64,000 nucleotides of DNA from Thiotrichaceae bacterium (GCA_011391085.1 JAABRD010000005.1:62001-126000), one strand, 5' to 3'; shown: positions 8,093 through 16,983, counted from the stretch's first letter. Made by a program: numbers and translations. Notes: generated by a model from the letters alone, not told the origin.

Positions 8093-9583
8093 TTACTTAT
8101 TCAACAACTGCTGATACAACCCCACATACTCTTTAGCACTGTGAAACCAGCTAAAATCCCGAGTCATCCCATTCAACTGCAATGTCCTCCAAGATCCTTT
8201 CTCTCTAAACGTGGCCAACGCCCGTTGCACACAACGAAGTAACTCGGAAGCATTCTCTTCCTCAAACACAAATCCCGTTGCCAATTTCTTTGCAACCTGA
8301 CCCGGCGTCGCATCCGTCACTGTATCCGCCAACCCACCGGTCCGACGCACCAACGGAATCGTACCATAACGCATACTATACATTTGCGTCAGCCCACACG
8401 GTTCAAACAACGAAGGCATCAGAAATAAATCTGCACTTGCAATAATTTGATGAGATAACTCTTCATTGTAACCCAGGGTGACACTAATTTGACCTGGCAA
8501 CAACTTCGCATACTGTTTCAGGCGATTCTCCAATTCTTTGTCACCGCTACCCAGTAACACCAGTTGCGCCCCTTCATGGATAATATCTGGAATAATGGGC
8601 ACCAATAAGTCTAGTCCTTTTTGATAAGTCAACCGGGTAATCATTCCCAACAACGGTTTAAACGGCGTTTGTTCCAACCCCAACTTACTCCGTAACGCTT
8701 TGGTGTTTTCAGCTTTACTGGCTAACGTATCGACCGTATAGTTTTTCACCAAATAACGGTCCGTAGCCGGGTCCCAAGCCTTCTCATCAATGCCATTGAG
8801 AATCCCCGTCAACTGATGACAACGCGCCGACAATAATCCTTGTAACCCATAACCAAACGACGCCGTTTGAATATCTCTGGCATACGTGGGACTGACGGTA
8901 CTGATCCAATCGGCATAGTGCAGGCCGGCTTTAAGAAAAGACATTTTACCGTGATATTCGACCCCTTCCAGGTTAAAACAGTGGTCTGGCAAACCTAGCA
9001 ATTTGATGACTCGAAACATATCCGAACGCGGTATTCCAAAAGGTTCTGCGACTTCGGGCCCAAATACACCTTGATAGGCGAGATTATGAACACTGATAAC
9101 GACTTTAGCGCGAGTGCGAGAATGGCTAAAGGCTAGGTAGGCTGGCGCCAATCCTGTTTGCCAATCGTTACAGTGGAGAATATCCGGTTTAAAGATAAAT
9201 TGATGACTGGCAAATAGACTCGCTACCTTTGACAGGGCCGCGAAACGTAACGCATTATCAGGCCATTCATTGCCCGCGGCATCTTGATAGGGTCCTCCTT
9301 CTCTGGCATACAGTCTGGGACAGTCAATCACATAGACGGGATATAAATTACCGGGCATAAATCCCGCCAACACCCGGACCGGTTCCAAATTAGAAAACAG
9401 AGAGATATTTTCATGCACTTCAATCAGTGACAATTGTTTGAAAACTTCAGGATAGCCGGGGAGGAGTAAGCGAACATCAATACCTTGCTGTCGCAAGGCC
9501 GCAGGTAAAGCATAACTAACATCAGCAAGCCCCCCGGTTTTGACCAACGGATAGGCTTCAGAGGTGGCAAATAGAACACGCAT
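8093..9583 (-). CDS. glgA: Glycogen synthase (ADP-glucose type, GT5)
   Basis: The protein has 496 residues, the normal length for bacterial GlgA. It adds glucose from ADP-glucose to the growing alpha-1,4-glucan in the cytoplasm. The N-terminal half shows the KTGGLADV motif (Lys15), which binds ADP-glucose. The C-terminal half carries the GT-B nucleotide-binding signature FEPCGLTQMYSMRYGTIPLV followed by RRTGGLADTV. ATG 9583 starts right at the conserved MRVLFATSEAYPLVKTGG. It heads a minus-strand group with glgB and ppgK, but repeat DNA separates it from glgB, so it probably has its own promoter. Confidence 0.96.
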   Translation of the reverse strand: MRVLFATSEAYPLVKTGGLADVSYALPAALRQQGIDVRLLLPGYPEVFKQLSLIEVHENISLFSNLEPVRVLAGFMPGNLYPVYVIDCPRLYAREGGPYQDAAGNEWPDNALRFAALSKVASLFASHQFIFKPDILHCNDWQTGLAPAYLAFSHSRTRAKVVISVHNLAYQGVFGPEVAEPFGIPRSDMFRVIKLLGLPDHCFNLEGVEYHGKMSFLKAGLHYADWISTVSPTYARDIQTASFGYGLQGLLSARCHQLTGILNGIDEKAWDPATDRYLVKNYTVDTLASKAENTKALRSKLGLEQTPFKPLLGMITRLTYQKGLDLLVPIIPDIIHEGAQLVLLGSGDKELENRLKQYAKLLPGQISVTLGYNEELSHQIIASADLFLMPSLFEPCGLTQMYSMRYGTIPLVRRTGGLADTVTDATPGQVAKKLATGFVFEEENASELLRCVQRALATFREKGSWRTLQLNGMTRDFSWFHSAKEYVGLYQQLLNK

Positions 9584-9593
9584 AATTTTTTAG

Positions 9594-10105
9594 CGGATAG
9601 TGGATAGTGGATAGTGGATAGTGGATAGTGAAAAAATTCTGGTGGACTAGAGGCTTTAGTCGTAATGCCATTCAGTTAAGGGAAACCCCGTTGGAGTGGA
9701 GGCTTTAGCCGGTTGGCAGTAGGCATCACCCCCGCACTAAAATTGCGGGGCGCCTACGGCCGGCCGGCTAAAGCCTCCACTCCAGCGTACCTTAACTGAA
9801 TGGCATTGAGGCTTCAGCCGGTGGGGGCACGGTGATTTCAATATCTATTCGGCACTTTCCGGCTAAAGCCTCTAGTCCACCTGGCGATTCATTTTGGGGG
9901 ACCTTTTTTCTTAACTGAATGGCATTAGCTGGTGGACTAGAGGCTTTAGCCGGTGAATTTACCCCGTTGTTCGTCCAACGCAATGCCATTCAGTCAAAAA
10001 ATGAAAACATCGGTGGAGTGGAGGGACGCGCCTACTGCGGGCCGGCTAAAGCCTCTATTCCAGCAGCATCATTAATCCACTCTCCGTTATCCACTTCCAC
10101 TTTCC
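9594..10105. repeat. Repeat-filled gap between glgA and glgB
   Basis: This 530-base gap has no gene. It begins with a GTGGATA heptamer array (9594-9633), continues with nested family A palindromes in both variants (GGTGGACTAGAGGCTTTAG and GTTGGAGTGGAGGCTTTAGC) separated by TTAACTGAATGGCAT spacers, and closes with CCACTCTCCGTTATCCAC. Confidence 0.8.
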
Positions 10106-10115
10106 GCTAGATTCC

Positions 10116-12497
10116 CTATTCTGCACTGGGTTCAACACTGGGTTTAACACTGGGTTTAACACTGGGTTCAACACTGAGTTCAACACTGGGTTTAACACTG
10201 GGTTCAACTTCAGGACTCGCGACAACAGGCATCTGTCGTTTCAAAATGACTCCCCCCAACGGTGGTAACGTCGCCATTATTGAAAACTCCTTGCCCATCC
10301 ATGGCAACGCCTCTGTCTTCAATTCTACATTGCCAACATCCGTCCCTCCATAAAAACGCGAATCCGAATTGAAGATTTCTTTGTAAGAACCAGGATAAGT
10401 CACCCCAATCCGATAGCCATGCCTGGGCACGGGCGTGAAATTTAACAGCACTATCACCTGATCATCCCCCTCTTCGCCTTGACGCACGTAACTAATTACG
10501 GATTGGGCCGAGTCATGGCAATCTATCCAGGCAAATCCCTTTCCTTCAAAATCATACGTGTGCAAAGCCGGCGTATTGCGATACAGATGGTTCAAGTCCT
10601 TAACCAAAGTTTGGATACCCAGATGAACATCACGTTCCAACAATCCCCATTCCAAACTCTCTGCCGCATTCCATTCGCGGCCGTGGGCAAACTCACATCC
10701 CATGAACAGTAATTTCTTCCCAGGGTAAGTCCACATATAGGTATACAGCATCCGCAAATTGGCAAACCGTTGCCACGGATCCCCCGGCATTTTGTCAATC
10801 ATGGAATGCTTCCCGTGAACTACCTCATCATGGGAAAAGGGCAACATGAAGTTCTCCGTGAACGCATACAACATCCCAAACGTCAGATTCTGGTGATGAT
10901 AGAAACGGTGAATGGGTTCCTTCGTCATATATTCCAACGTATCGTGCATCCACCCCATATTCCACTTCATGCTGAAACCCAGACCGCCTAACCAAGTGGG
11001 ACGAGTCACTTGCGGCCAACTGGTGGACTCTTCGGCCACAATCAACGTGCCCGGATGTTCGGCATGTGTCACCGCATTCAACTCGCGTAAGAACGCAATC
11101 GCCTCCAAATTCTCATTGCCACCATAGATGTTAGGCACCCATTCGCCCGGCTGCCGCGAATAGTCTAAATACAACATGGACGCCACCGCGTCGACGCGCA
11201 ACCCGTCAATATGAAATTCTTCTAGCCAGTACAACGCATTGGAGACTAGGAAATTTTTGACCTCGTTGCGACCATAATTGAAAATCAACGTCCCCCAATC
11301 CCGATGTTCCCCTTGCCGGGGATCCGCATATTCATACAAGGCCGTTCCATCAAACCAAGCCAGCCCATGGGCGTCTTTGGGAAAATGACCGGGGACCCAA
11401 TCTAGTAGCACGCCAATCCCATGTTGATGACAGTAATCCACAAAATAACGAAAATCGTCGGCAGAACCAAAGCGGCTGGACGGCGCAAAATAACCTGTCA
11501 CCTGATAACCCCATGAAGCATCCAAGGGATGTTCAGCTATTGGCAACAACTCAATATGGGTGAAACCCAATCCTGACACATACGCCACCAACTTTTCCGC
11601 CAAGTCCCGATAATTTAAAAACTTACCGTCCAATCCCCGTTGCCAAGAACCCAAATGAACTTCATAAACACTCATGGGGGTGTGCAACCAATTCCATTGC
11701 TTACGTGATTGCACCCACGAGTCATCTCCCCACGGGTGCCCTGGGGCTGCCACAGTATAGGAAGAGGTTTGCGGACGTAATTCAAAACCCTGTCCATACG
11801 GGTCAATTTTCAAGAACACATGGCCACTGTCACGGTTCCGAATCTCAAACTTATACAACAAGTTAGGACCCAAACTTGGAATAAACAATTCCCACACGCC
11901 ACTGCCACCGCGCCCTCGCATCTGATGGATTCTGCCATCCCAGCGATTAAATTCACCTACCACGCTGACCCGTTCCGCATTCGGCGCCCACACTGCAAAT
12001 AACACTCCAGCGACACCTTCCACCGTATGCAAATGCGCCCCTAAAAAACGATAAGCGTGCCAATGCTTACCTTCGCCAAATAAGTGCAAATCCAAATCGC
12101 CTAACTGTGGCAGAAAACAGTAAGGGTCATAACGAGTATGAGTCTTTCCCTCCTCATCTTGCCACTGCAACTGATAACGGTCCGGCACTTGCCTGGCCGG
12201 CCCCCGCCATTCAAATAAATCCGTATTAGGAATCCTCTCCAAAGGCAGATTACCTGGTAAAATCCGCGCTTCCCGCACGGCTGGCAAACAGACCCGTACC
12301 ACCACCGCCTTTTCACCTTGGGGATGCCGGCCCAATACGGCAAATGGGTCATGGTGACAGGCATCTAAGATTTTTTGCAGGTCAGGCGTGACCTTTGGCA
12401 ATTCAGGCGTTGTCTTAGGCAGTTCTGACATGGTCTTTGGGAGTTCCGGCGTTGTCTTTGGCAGTTCCGAAGTGATTTTTGAGTTGATTGTTGTCAT
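10116..12497 (-). CDS. glgB: 1,4-alpha-glucan branching enzyme with repeat-expanded termini
   Basis: The protein has 793 residues and makes alpha-1,6 branches in glycogen. After the tail there is an N-terminal domain, a CBM48 ([20 protein letters not shown]) and a GH13 barrel with nucleophile Asp436 (GLRVDAVAS), acid/base Glu (IVAEEST) and FSHDEVVHG. Family members are ~730 residues; the extra length is low complexity. Residues 10-42 are ELPK(T/V)xP-type octapeptide repeats, and the last ~32 residues are PSVK/PSVE tetrapeptides encoded by a 12-bp tandem repeat (10128-10215). The core domains look intact, so activity is expected. Confidence 0.95.
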   Translation of the reverse strand: MTTINSKITSELPKTTPELPKTMSELPKTTPELPKVTPDLQKILDACHHDPFAVLGRHPQGEKAVVVRVCLPAVREARILPGNLPLERIPNTDLFEWRGPARQVPDRYQLQWQDEEGKTHTRYDPYCFLPQLGDLDLHLFGEGKHWHAYRFLGAHLHTVEGVAGVLFAVWAPNAERVSVVGEFNRWDGRIHQMRGRGGSGVWELFIPSLGPNLLYKFEIRNRDSGHVFLKIDPYGQGFELRPQTSSYTVAAPGHPWGDDSWVQSRKQWNWLHTPMSVYEVHLGSWQRGLDGKFLNYRDLAEKLVAYVSGLGFTHIELLPIAEHPLDASWGYQVTGYFAPSSRFGSADDFRYFVDYCHQHGIGVLLDWVPGHFPKDAHGLAWFDGTALYEYADPRQGEHRDWGTLIFNYGRNEVKNFLVSNALYWLEEFHIDGLRVDAVASMLYLDYSRQPGEWVPNIYGGNENLEAIAFLRELNAVTHAEHPGTLIVAEESTSWPQVTRPTWLGGLGFSMKWNMGWMHDTLEYMTKEPIHRFYHHQNLTFGMLYAFTENFMLPFSHDEVVHGKHSMIDKMPGDPWQRFANLRMLYTYMWTYPGKKLLFMGCEFAHGREWNAAESLEWGLLERDVHLGIQTLVKDLNHLYRNTPALHTYDFEGKGFAWIDCHDSAQSVISYVRQGEEGDDQVIVLLNFTPVPRHGYRIGVTYPGSYKEIFNSDSRFYGGTDVGNVELKTEALPWMGKEFSIMATLPPLGGVILKRQMPVVASPEVEPSVKPSVELSVEPSVKPSVKPSVEPSAE

Positions 12498-12569
12498 AAT
12501 GATTTATCGATAAAACCGAATCTGGAAAGTAGCGTTTCCACGCAAGCGCATGAGAACGAGAGAAATAAG

Positions 12570-12736
12570 GGCTGATGATGTAACCGTTTTTGTAACTCCT
12601 TGATTTTACACCCCCGTACACGGGGGGAGTGACTCCCCCCTCGTGTGTGGGGATGGCCGGGGAGGGGTAATAATTTGGTGAAGTCACTCCCTCCCCGTGT
12701 GCGGGGAGGGCCGGGGAGGGGTAATGCGTAAGTCCT
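12570..12736. mobile_element. Partial MITE-like element, family I
   Basis: The right end TGCGTAAGTCCT and a core of CCCCGTACACGGGG and CCCCGTGTGCGGGG palindromes match the element at 4444-4567; the left AGGACTTACGCA end is not preserved. It sits between the ppgK stop and the glgB start on the minus strand. Confidence 0.6.
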
Positions 12737-12761
12737 GAGAAATTGAAACTGGCACACCGAA

Positions 12762-13505
12762 TCATCTTTTAAAGTGTTTGCCAGCAGCCAGGGCAGCCCC
12801 GATAATACCGGCCTGATTCTGCAATTGGGCAGGAACGATTTCAGTACGAGTTTTTAGCAAATGGAAAAACTTTTTCTGTTTCTGACTCACCCCACCCCCA
12901 AAAATAAACAAATCTGGCCAAAAGAGGTTCTCCATCCGTTGTAAATACTCGTTGACACGTTCCACCCACCTCTTCCAACCCAAACTCTCTTCCTTACGAA
13001 TCCGTGCTGCGGCCTGATGTTCTGCCTCTTTACAACGGATTTCCAAATGACCAAACTCCGTATTGGGTAATAATTTTCCATCTATAAAAATAGCCGTGCC
13101 AATCCCTGTCCCAAAGGTCAGCATAATGACGACACCTTCCCGTCCTTTACCCGCACCAAATTGCATTTCTGCCAAACCTGCGGCATCTGCATCATTTAAC
13201 AACAATGCGGGATTCCCTGTTTTAGTCGTGATTAATTCCTCTATATTCGTGCCCAACCAAGATTTGTCCACATTGGCAGCCGTATAAGCGACACCTTTCT
13301 TAATCACCGCAGGAAAAGTACAACCAAGCGGCCCTTTCCATGCAAAATGTTCAGTTATCTCCGCCACTACGTCACTGATGGCGTCAGGCACAGACGGTTG
13401 GGGCGTTGCCAAGCGATAACGTTCTGCAATCAATTCACCTGTCTGCAAATTCACAGGTGCCCCCTTAATTCCTGAACCACCTACATCAATACCTAAGACT
13501 TTCAT
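12762..13505 (-). CDS. ppgK: Polyphosphate glucokinase (ROK family)
   Basis: The protein has 247 residues and phosphorylates glucose using polyphosphate (and usually ATP). The ROK N-terminal motif [13 protein letters not shown] binds phosphate, [12 protein letters not shown] includes the catalytic Asp, and GTGIGTAIF with [10 protein letters not shown] is the PpgK-specific block. It lacks the zinc-binding cysteine cluster of regulatory ROK proteins, as expected. With glgA and glgB next to it, it would feed glucose released from glycogen into glycolysis at the expense of stored polyphosphate. Confidence 0.92.
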   Translation of the reverse strand: MKVLGIDVGGSGIKGAPVNLQTGELIAERYRLATPQPSVPDAISDVVAEITEHFAWKGPLGCTFPAVIKKGVAYTAANVDKSWLGTNIEELITTKTGNPALLLNDADAAGLAEMQFGAGKGREGVVIMLTFGTGIGTAIFIDGKLLPNTEFGHLEIRCKEAEHQAAARIRKEESLGWKRWVERVNEYLQRMENLFWPDLFIFGGGVSQKQKKFFHLLKTRTEIVPAQLQNQAGIIGAALAAGKHFKR

Positions 13506-13753
13506 TGTTATTTCACCCGACTTTATTGTGAAGCATCATAAATCCCTTTATCCCCCTTATTCCCGCCATCAACAGGAATTTAGCGGACTAAGGAAAAGGG
13601 TATATAAAAAACCAGAGAGTGTTGAGTTATATTATAACGCAAGATATAACCCAATATGCAACACCATAATTCGTGTTACTTTATATTCTTTCACAGTAAC
13701 CATGAGAAAGGTCTCGCCTAAGTAGGTTATTTATCTTACACTAATTGCACGAC

Positions 13754-13787
13754 AGAAACTCAGTTTCTTTAAGAAACTGAGTTTCTT
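13754..13787. repeat. AGAAACTCAGTTTCTT palindrome, family F
   Basis: AGAAACTCAGTTTCTTTAAG pairs with AAACTGAGTTTCTT. Related copies are at 16752, 21895, 31143, 48823 and 62281. Around it, 13506-14015 contains AT-rich DNA with no convincing gene. Confidence 0.8.
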
Positions 13788-13817
13788 ACTTCCCAGTATA
13801 ATGCAATACCGTTCAAG

Positions 13818-13921
13818 TAGTATTTCAGAATGTTCTTATAGTTATTATTCTCCCCCTTCCTCTATTTATCTTATTCATCAAATTATTTTATAATTGATTT
13901 TTCTGAAATCGTTGACTCACT
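13818..13921. repeat. Upstream copy of a ~104-bp direct repeat flanking the accessory island
   Basis: The stretch from TAGTATTTCAGAA to GTTGACTCACT matches 16809-16910 with scattered substitutions and small indels, including a shared ATTCATCAAATTATTTTATA core. Each copy has a family F palindrome just before it. The downstream copy lies in front of prpE. Confidence 0.85.
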
Positions 13922-14015
13922 CACTTTACGCAAAAGGTGATAAGAAATTGAGAGGTTTCGGCATCAACCTATTGGCTTCTGCCATCCACACTCTAATTTA
14001 GAACAGGAGAATCTG

Positions 14016-14222
14016 ATGTTAGCGTTAAAAGGTATTTATCAAAACGGACAACTCCAGTTAGAACAATCGATTTTCAGTGAGAAACCGATTACGGTTATCG
14101 TCACTTTTTTGGAGGAAGTGACTTTGTCCAATCCAGATTTATCAAAAACCCATGAGGTCATGTCACACTTTCAAGCGAGTTTGGAAAAAAATTACCGCTT
14201 GGGCGAGTTATTAGCAAAATGA
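14016..14222 (+). CDS. Small antitoxin-like protein upstream of broken doc
   Basis: The protein has 68 residues: MLALKGIYQNGQLQLEQSIF starts the beta-hairpin typical of short antitoxins of the AF2212/DUF2281 type, followed by a strand (PITVIVTFLEEV) and a helical tail (QASLEKNYRLGELLAK). AACAGGAGA precedes ATG as ribosome site. Its stop overlaps the doc start by 4 bases, as in toxin-antitoxin operons. Because the partner toxin is broken, it is an orphan antitoxin. The protein shares the opening 'L-x-GIYxxG-x-x-L' with the truncated antitoxin at 21562-21828. Confidence 0.7.
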   Translation: MLALKGIYQNGQLQLEQSIFSEKPITVIVTFLEEVTLSNPDLSKTHEVMSHFQASLEKNYRLGELLAK

Positions 14223-14514
14223 AAGTCTATTTTCCAACCGTTGTGGAGGTGCTGAGTATTCAGCGGCAACTTATAGACCTCTTTGGGGGATTGCATGGCC
14301 TGAGAGATTTATAGTAATATTTCTTCTCATTTGTACCCCCCCAGCCCCCCCGCACGCGGGGGGATGACTCCCCCGCGCCGCGGCTGACTCCCCCCCGCGT
14401 GCGGGGGGGCTGGGGGGGGTACAAGTGATGAGGAATATTACTATACAGTTGTTAGAAGCAGCCCTGATGCGTCCACAACTCGGCTATCACACCACGAAAA
14501 TTCAGCCACTTTAA
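14219..14514 (+). pseudogene. doc: Doc (death-on-curing, Fic-fold) toxin, interrupted by a MITE and 3'-truncated
   Basis: The first 31 codons (MKVYFPTVVEVLSIQRQLID, then LFGGLHGLRDL) are a Doc N-terminus. A TAG created at the MITE border (14312-14314) stops translation. After the element the frame resumes as QLLEAALMRPQLGYHTTK. Removing 14312-14443 plus one TA joins GAT-TTA to CAG-TTG and restores the conserved LRD-x-x-LLE-x-AL-x-RPQ block in frame. The frame then ends at TAA 14512-14514, long before the HxFxxGNKR catalytic motif of Doc, so the 3' part was lost independently. Confidence 0.9.
14312..14443. mobile_element. MITE, family C (TAGTAATATT ends), inserted in doc
   Basis: It is 132 bp. 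The ends TAGTAATATTTCTTCTC and (reverse complement) TAGTAATATTCCTCATC are inverted repeats. The core is an extended palindrome of C- and G-runs (GTACCCCCCCAGCCCCCC). It is flanked by TA (14310-14311 and 14444-14445), a target duplication as made by Tc1/mariner-IS630 transposases. No transposase is encoded. Other copies: 21236-21347 and 34608-34684. Confidence 0.92.
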
Positions 14515-14526
14515 CAGGAAACTTCC

Positions 14527-16257
14527 ATGAACAAACTGATTTTAGGCGATAACCTAGAAATCCTCAAAACCCTTGACTCCGATTCCGCCGACTTAATTTA
14601 TCTTGACCCCCCCTTTTTCTCCAATCGCAATTATGAAGTGATTTGGGGAGATAAGGGGGAGATTCGCAGTTTCCAAGATAGATGGTCAGGTGGTCTTGAC
14701 CATTACATTGCCTGGCTAAAAGAACGGGTGGTGGAAATGCACCGCGTCTTGAAACCGACGGGGTCGCTGTTTCTGCATTGTGATTGGCACGCGGACGCTT
14801 ATATTCGGGTGTTTGTTTTGGATAAGATGTTTGGAGAGAAAAACTTCAGAAACAAAATTACTTGGAAGCGTGCCGACACGCACAACGATGCCAAAAAACA
14901 ATTTCCAAATGTTTGCGATGATATTTACTTTTATTCCAAATCGGATAAATTCATCTTTAATGTCCAATATGGTGGTTATGCGGAAAAAACTCTCAAAGAC
15001 TGGTATCAGTATTTGGAGTTTCCTGATGGCACAGTTAGGAAGATGACCAAGGAAGAAAAGGAAACTCAAAATATTCCAGTTAATGTCAGACGTTTTAATA
15101 CGGCTGATATGGCAAGTCCTAACCCTCGTCCTAACTTGATGTACGAATACAAAGGCTACCCCTATCCTTTAAAAGGATGGCGTTATTCGTTGGAAACCAT
15201 GCAACAGTTGGATGAACAAGGAAAATTATTTTTCCCAAAGGAAAAAATGGGGCGAATCATGCTAAAAAGATATTTAGATGAACAAACAGGCGCCGTGATA
15301 GGCGACGTTTGGGATGACATAGACCAAATCAGGGCTACACACAAAGAACGTATCGGCTACCCCACCCAAAAGCCCGAAGCCCTTCTCGAACGCATCATTC
15401 AATGTGCCAGCAACGAAGGTGACATCGTGTTAGACCCCTTTCTCGGAGGAGGCACCACAGTGGCCGTAGCCGACCGTTTGAAACGTCAATGGCTAGGCAT
15501 TGACCAATCGGTGCAAGCGATTAAAGTGTCGGAACTGCGCTTGCAAAAACAACGTGACTTGTTTTCGCCGCCGTTCGTGGTGCAGTTGCACAAATACGAT
15601 TATGACACCTTACGTTCTGCCAATGCCTTTGAATTTGAAAGTTGGATTATTCAACAATACGGTGGGACCGCCAATGTGAAACAACGGGGTGATTTTGGTT
15701 TAGATGGCAAAACCCAAGACGGTACCCCCATTCAAGTCAAACGTTCGGATAACGTGGGGCGCAATGTGATTGATAACTTCTTTTCCGCCATTCAACGCTT
15801 TGACAAAAAGTTGTTTGAGAACCGGCAAGTGGAACAAAAACCTGTTGGAATCTTAATAGCGTTTAGCTTTGGCAAAGGCGCCATTCAAGAAGTCGCCCGT
15901 CTCCAGAATCAAGAGAATTTGATGATTCAACTGGTGACAGTAGCCGAGATTGTGCCCATTGCCACCAAGCCGAAATTGACTTTGCAGTTTAAAGATTTAG
16001 GTTTAGATACCAAAGGGTTACGAGAACTGGAATGGATTGCCAAGGGTGAATCAGAAGTCGGTATTGAATTTTATGCGTGGGATTTTAGCTATGATACGCA
16101 GGAAGGATTTAAAGCCGATGTGATGATTGATAAAGTTGGCAAACAAGTGGAGAAGTTCAAAGCGGGGAATCATCAAGTGGCCGTGAAGGTGGTGGACAAT
16201 GAGGGGTTGGAAACGTTGGAAGTGATTCAACTGAAAATCAATGGGGTGGTAGCGTAG
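14527..16257 (+). CDS. DNA methyltransferase (beta class) fused to a PD-(D/E)xK-like nuclease domain
   Basis: The protein has 576 residues. The methyltransferase half has motif IV DPPF (residues 27-30) before motif I DPFLGGGTT (303-311), the order of beta-class N4-cytosine/N6-adenine enzymes, and HCDWHAD between them. After about residue 350 a second domain follows: ANAFEFESWIIQQYGG, then Asp389/Asp393 and Q403-V-K405 (IQVKRS), the core of an Mrr-like PD-(D/E)xK fold with Gln in place of Glu. The last ~90 residues look beta-rich and end in the family E repeat, which supplies the TAG stop. It probably modifies DNA and may cleave it. No separate restriction gene is adjacent. Confidence 0.85.
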   Translation: MNKLILGDNLEILKTLDSDSADLIYLDPPFFSNRNYEVIWGDKGEIRSFQDRWSGGLDHYIAWLKERVVEMHRVLKPTGSLFLHCDWHADAYIRVFVLDKMFGEKNFRNKITWKRADTHNDAKKQFPNVCDDIYFYSKSDKFIFNVQYGGYAEKTLKDWYQYLEFPDGTVRKMTKEEKETQNIPVNVRRFNTADMASPNPRPNLMYEYKGYPYPLKGWRYSLETMQQLDEQGKLFFPKEKMGRIMLKRYLDEQTGAVIGDVWDDIDQIRATHKERIGYPTQKPEALLERIIQCASNEGDIVLDPFLGGGTTVAVADRLKRQWLGIDQSVQAIKVSELRLQKQRDLFSPPFVVQLHKYDYDTLRSANAFEFESWIIQQYGGTANVKQRGDFGLDGKTQDGTPIQVKRSDNVGRNVIDNFFSAIQRFDKKLFENRQVEQKPVGILIAFSFGKGAIQEVARLQNQENLMIQLVTVAEIVPIATKPKLTLQFKDLGLDTKGLRELEWIAKGESEVGIEFYAWDFSYDTQEGFKADVMIDKVGKQVEKFKAGNHQVAVKVVDNEGLETLEVIQLKINGVVA

Positions 16258-16336
16258 GGTGCGCGGTTTACCGTTGCCCACCAAATTTCTCTATACCACT
16301 GGAATGGTGGGCAACGAAAAGACGTTGCCCACTCTA
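16255..16336. repeat. Family E palindrome supplying a stop codon
   Basis: TAGGGTGCGCGGTTTACCGT and GACGTTGCCCACTCTA form the arms. The first three bases are the stop codon of the methyltransferase gene. Confidence 0.75.
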
Positions 16337-16360
16337 CCTGACTATCATTGAGGTACAACC

Positions 16361-16672
16361 ATGCGCAACCACACACCACTGCTTGACCCTATCCCACCTG
16401 GCGAAATTTTACAGGAAGAATTTATGCGTCCATTAGGTCTAACGATAACTCGTTTGGCACGAGACCTTGATGTATCCGTGAGAACCCTCAGTGCCATTCT
16501 TCATGCCAAGCGAAGATTGACAGCCGACTTCGCTTTGAGACTCGGTAAATATTTTAGTGTCTCACCCGACCTGTGGTTAGGTTTGCAAATGGACTATGAT
16601 TTGCGGCTGGCACAACGTACCGTTTGGCCCAGTGTGGAACAACGAGTACCTATTTATGCTGAAGTAGCGTAG
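16361..16672 (+). CDS. higA: HigA-family antitoxin, orphan
   Basis: The protein has 103 residues. PPGEILQEEFMRPLGLT opens the HigA/VapI family, and the XRE helix-turn-helix follows (LARDLDVSVRTLSAILHAKR). LTADFALRLGKYFSVSPDLW is the conserved second half. GAGGTACAACC before ATG is a good ribosome site. HigA normally sits directly downstream of the mRNA interferase gene higB; here the gene upstream is the methyltransferase and no higB-like frame exists in the 103-base gap, so it is an orphan or a regulator of the island. A family E repeat gives its TAG stop. Confidence 0.88.
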   Translation: MRNHTPLLDPIPPGEILQEEFMRPLGLTITRLARDLDVSVRTLSAILHAKRRLTADFALRLGKYFSVSPDLWLGLQMDYDLRLAQRTVWPSVEQRVPIYAEVA

Positions 16673-16735
16673 GGTGGACAACGCGGTTTACCGTTGCCCA
16701 CCAAATCTCTCTATACCACTTGAATGGTGGGCAAC
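16670..16735. repeat. Family E palindrome at the end of higA
   Basis: TAGGGTGGACAACGCGGTTT to GAATGGTGGGCAAC; the arms are as in 16255-16336 and the TAG is the higA stop codon. Confidence 0.7.
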
Positions 16736-16751
16736 CTGACTACCTGACTAC

Positions 16752-16785
16752 AGAAACTAAGTTTCTTAAAGAAACTTAGTTTCTT
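16752..16785. repeat. AGAAACTAAGTTTCTT palindrome, family F
   Basis: AGAAACTAAGTTTCTT and AAGAAACTTAGTTTCTT are mirror arms. The position relative to the following 16809-16910 repeat mirrors that of 13754-13787 before 13818-13921. Confidence 0.8.
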
Positions 16786-16808
16786 ACTACGCCGTGCGTA
16801 AACTGAGA

Positions 16809-16910
16809 TAGTATTTCAGAATTTTCTCATACCATTATTCTCCCCTCCCCCTATTTATTTTATTCATCAAATTATTTTATAATAGACTTTCCCGAAATCG
16901 TTGACTCACT
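16809..16910. repeat. Downstream copy of the ~104-bp island-flanking direct repeat
   Basis: It matches 13818-13921 (TAGTATTTCAGAA through GTTGACTCACT) and ends 73 bases before the prpE start, so it may contain promoter or regulatory sequence of prpE. No clear sigma-70 pair could be assigned. Confidence 0.8.
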
Positions 16911-16983
16911 ATCATACAGTAGAATAACGAGAGTACGTGTTGAAATAATATCTGCAACCACTTGATATTGAGAAAAATCTATT

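Noticed and set aside
9792-10110. Two ~64-codon frames on opposite strands between glgA and glgB
   Set aside because: Both read only through family A palindromes.
12415-12765. Overlapping 87- and 116-codon frames on the minus strand
   Set aside because: They are translations of a C/G-rich family I element plus the glgB N-terminal repeats.
13528-13725. 65-codon frame upstream of the island
   Set aside because: AT-rich, no ribosome site, no recognisable domain, start overlaps the ppgK leader region.
16258-16360. Missing higB toxin upstream of higA
   Set aside because: I looked for a HigB-like frame on both strands; the stretch is only a family E palindrome, too short for a toxin.
16870-16983. 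Sigma-70 promoter for prpE (TTGACT at 16901)
   Set aside because: No -10 box with a 16-18-base spacing was convincing, so no promoter is claimed.
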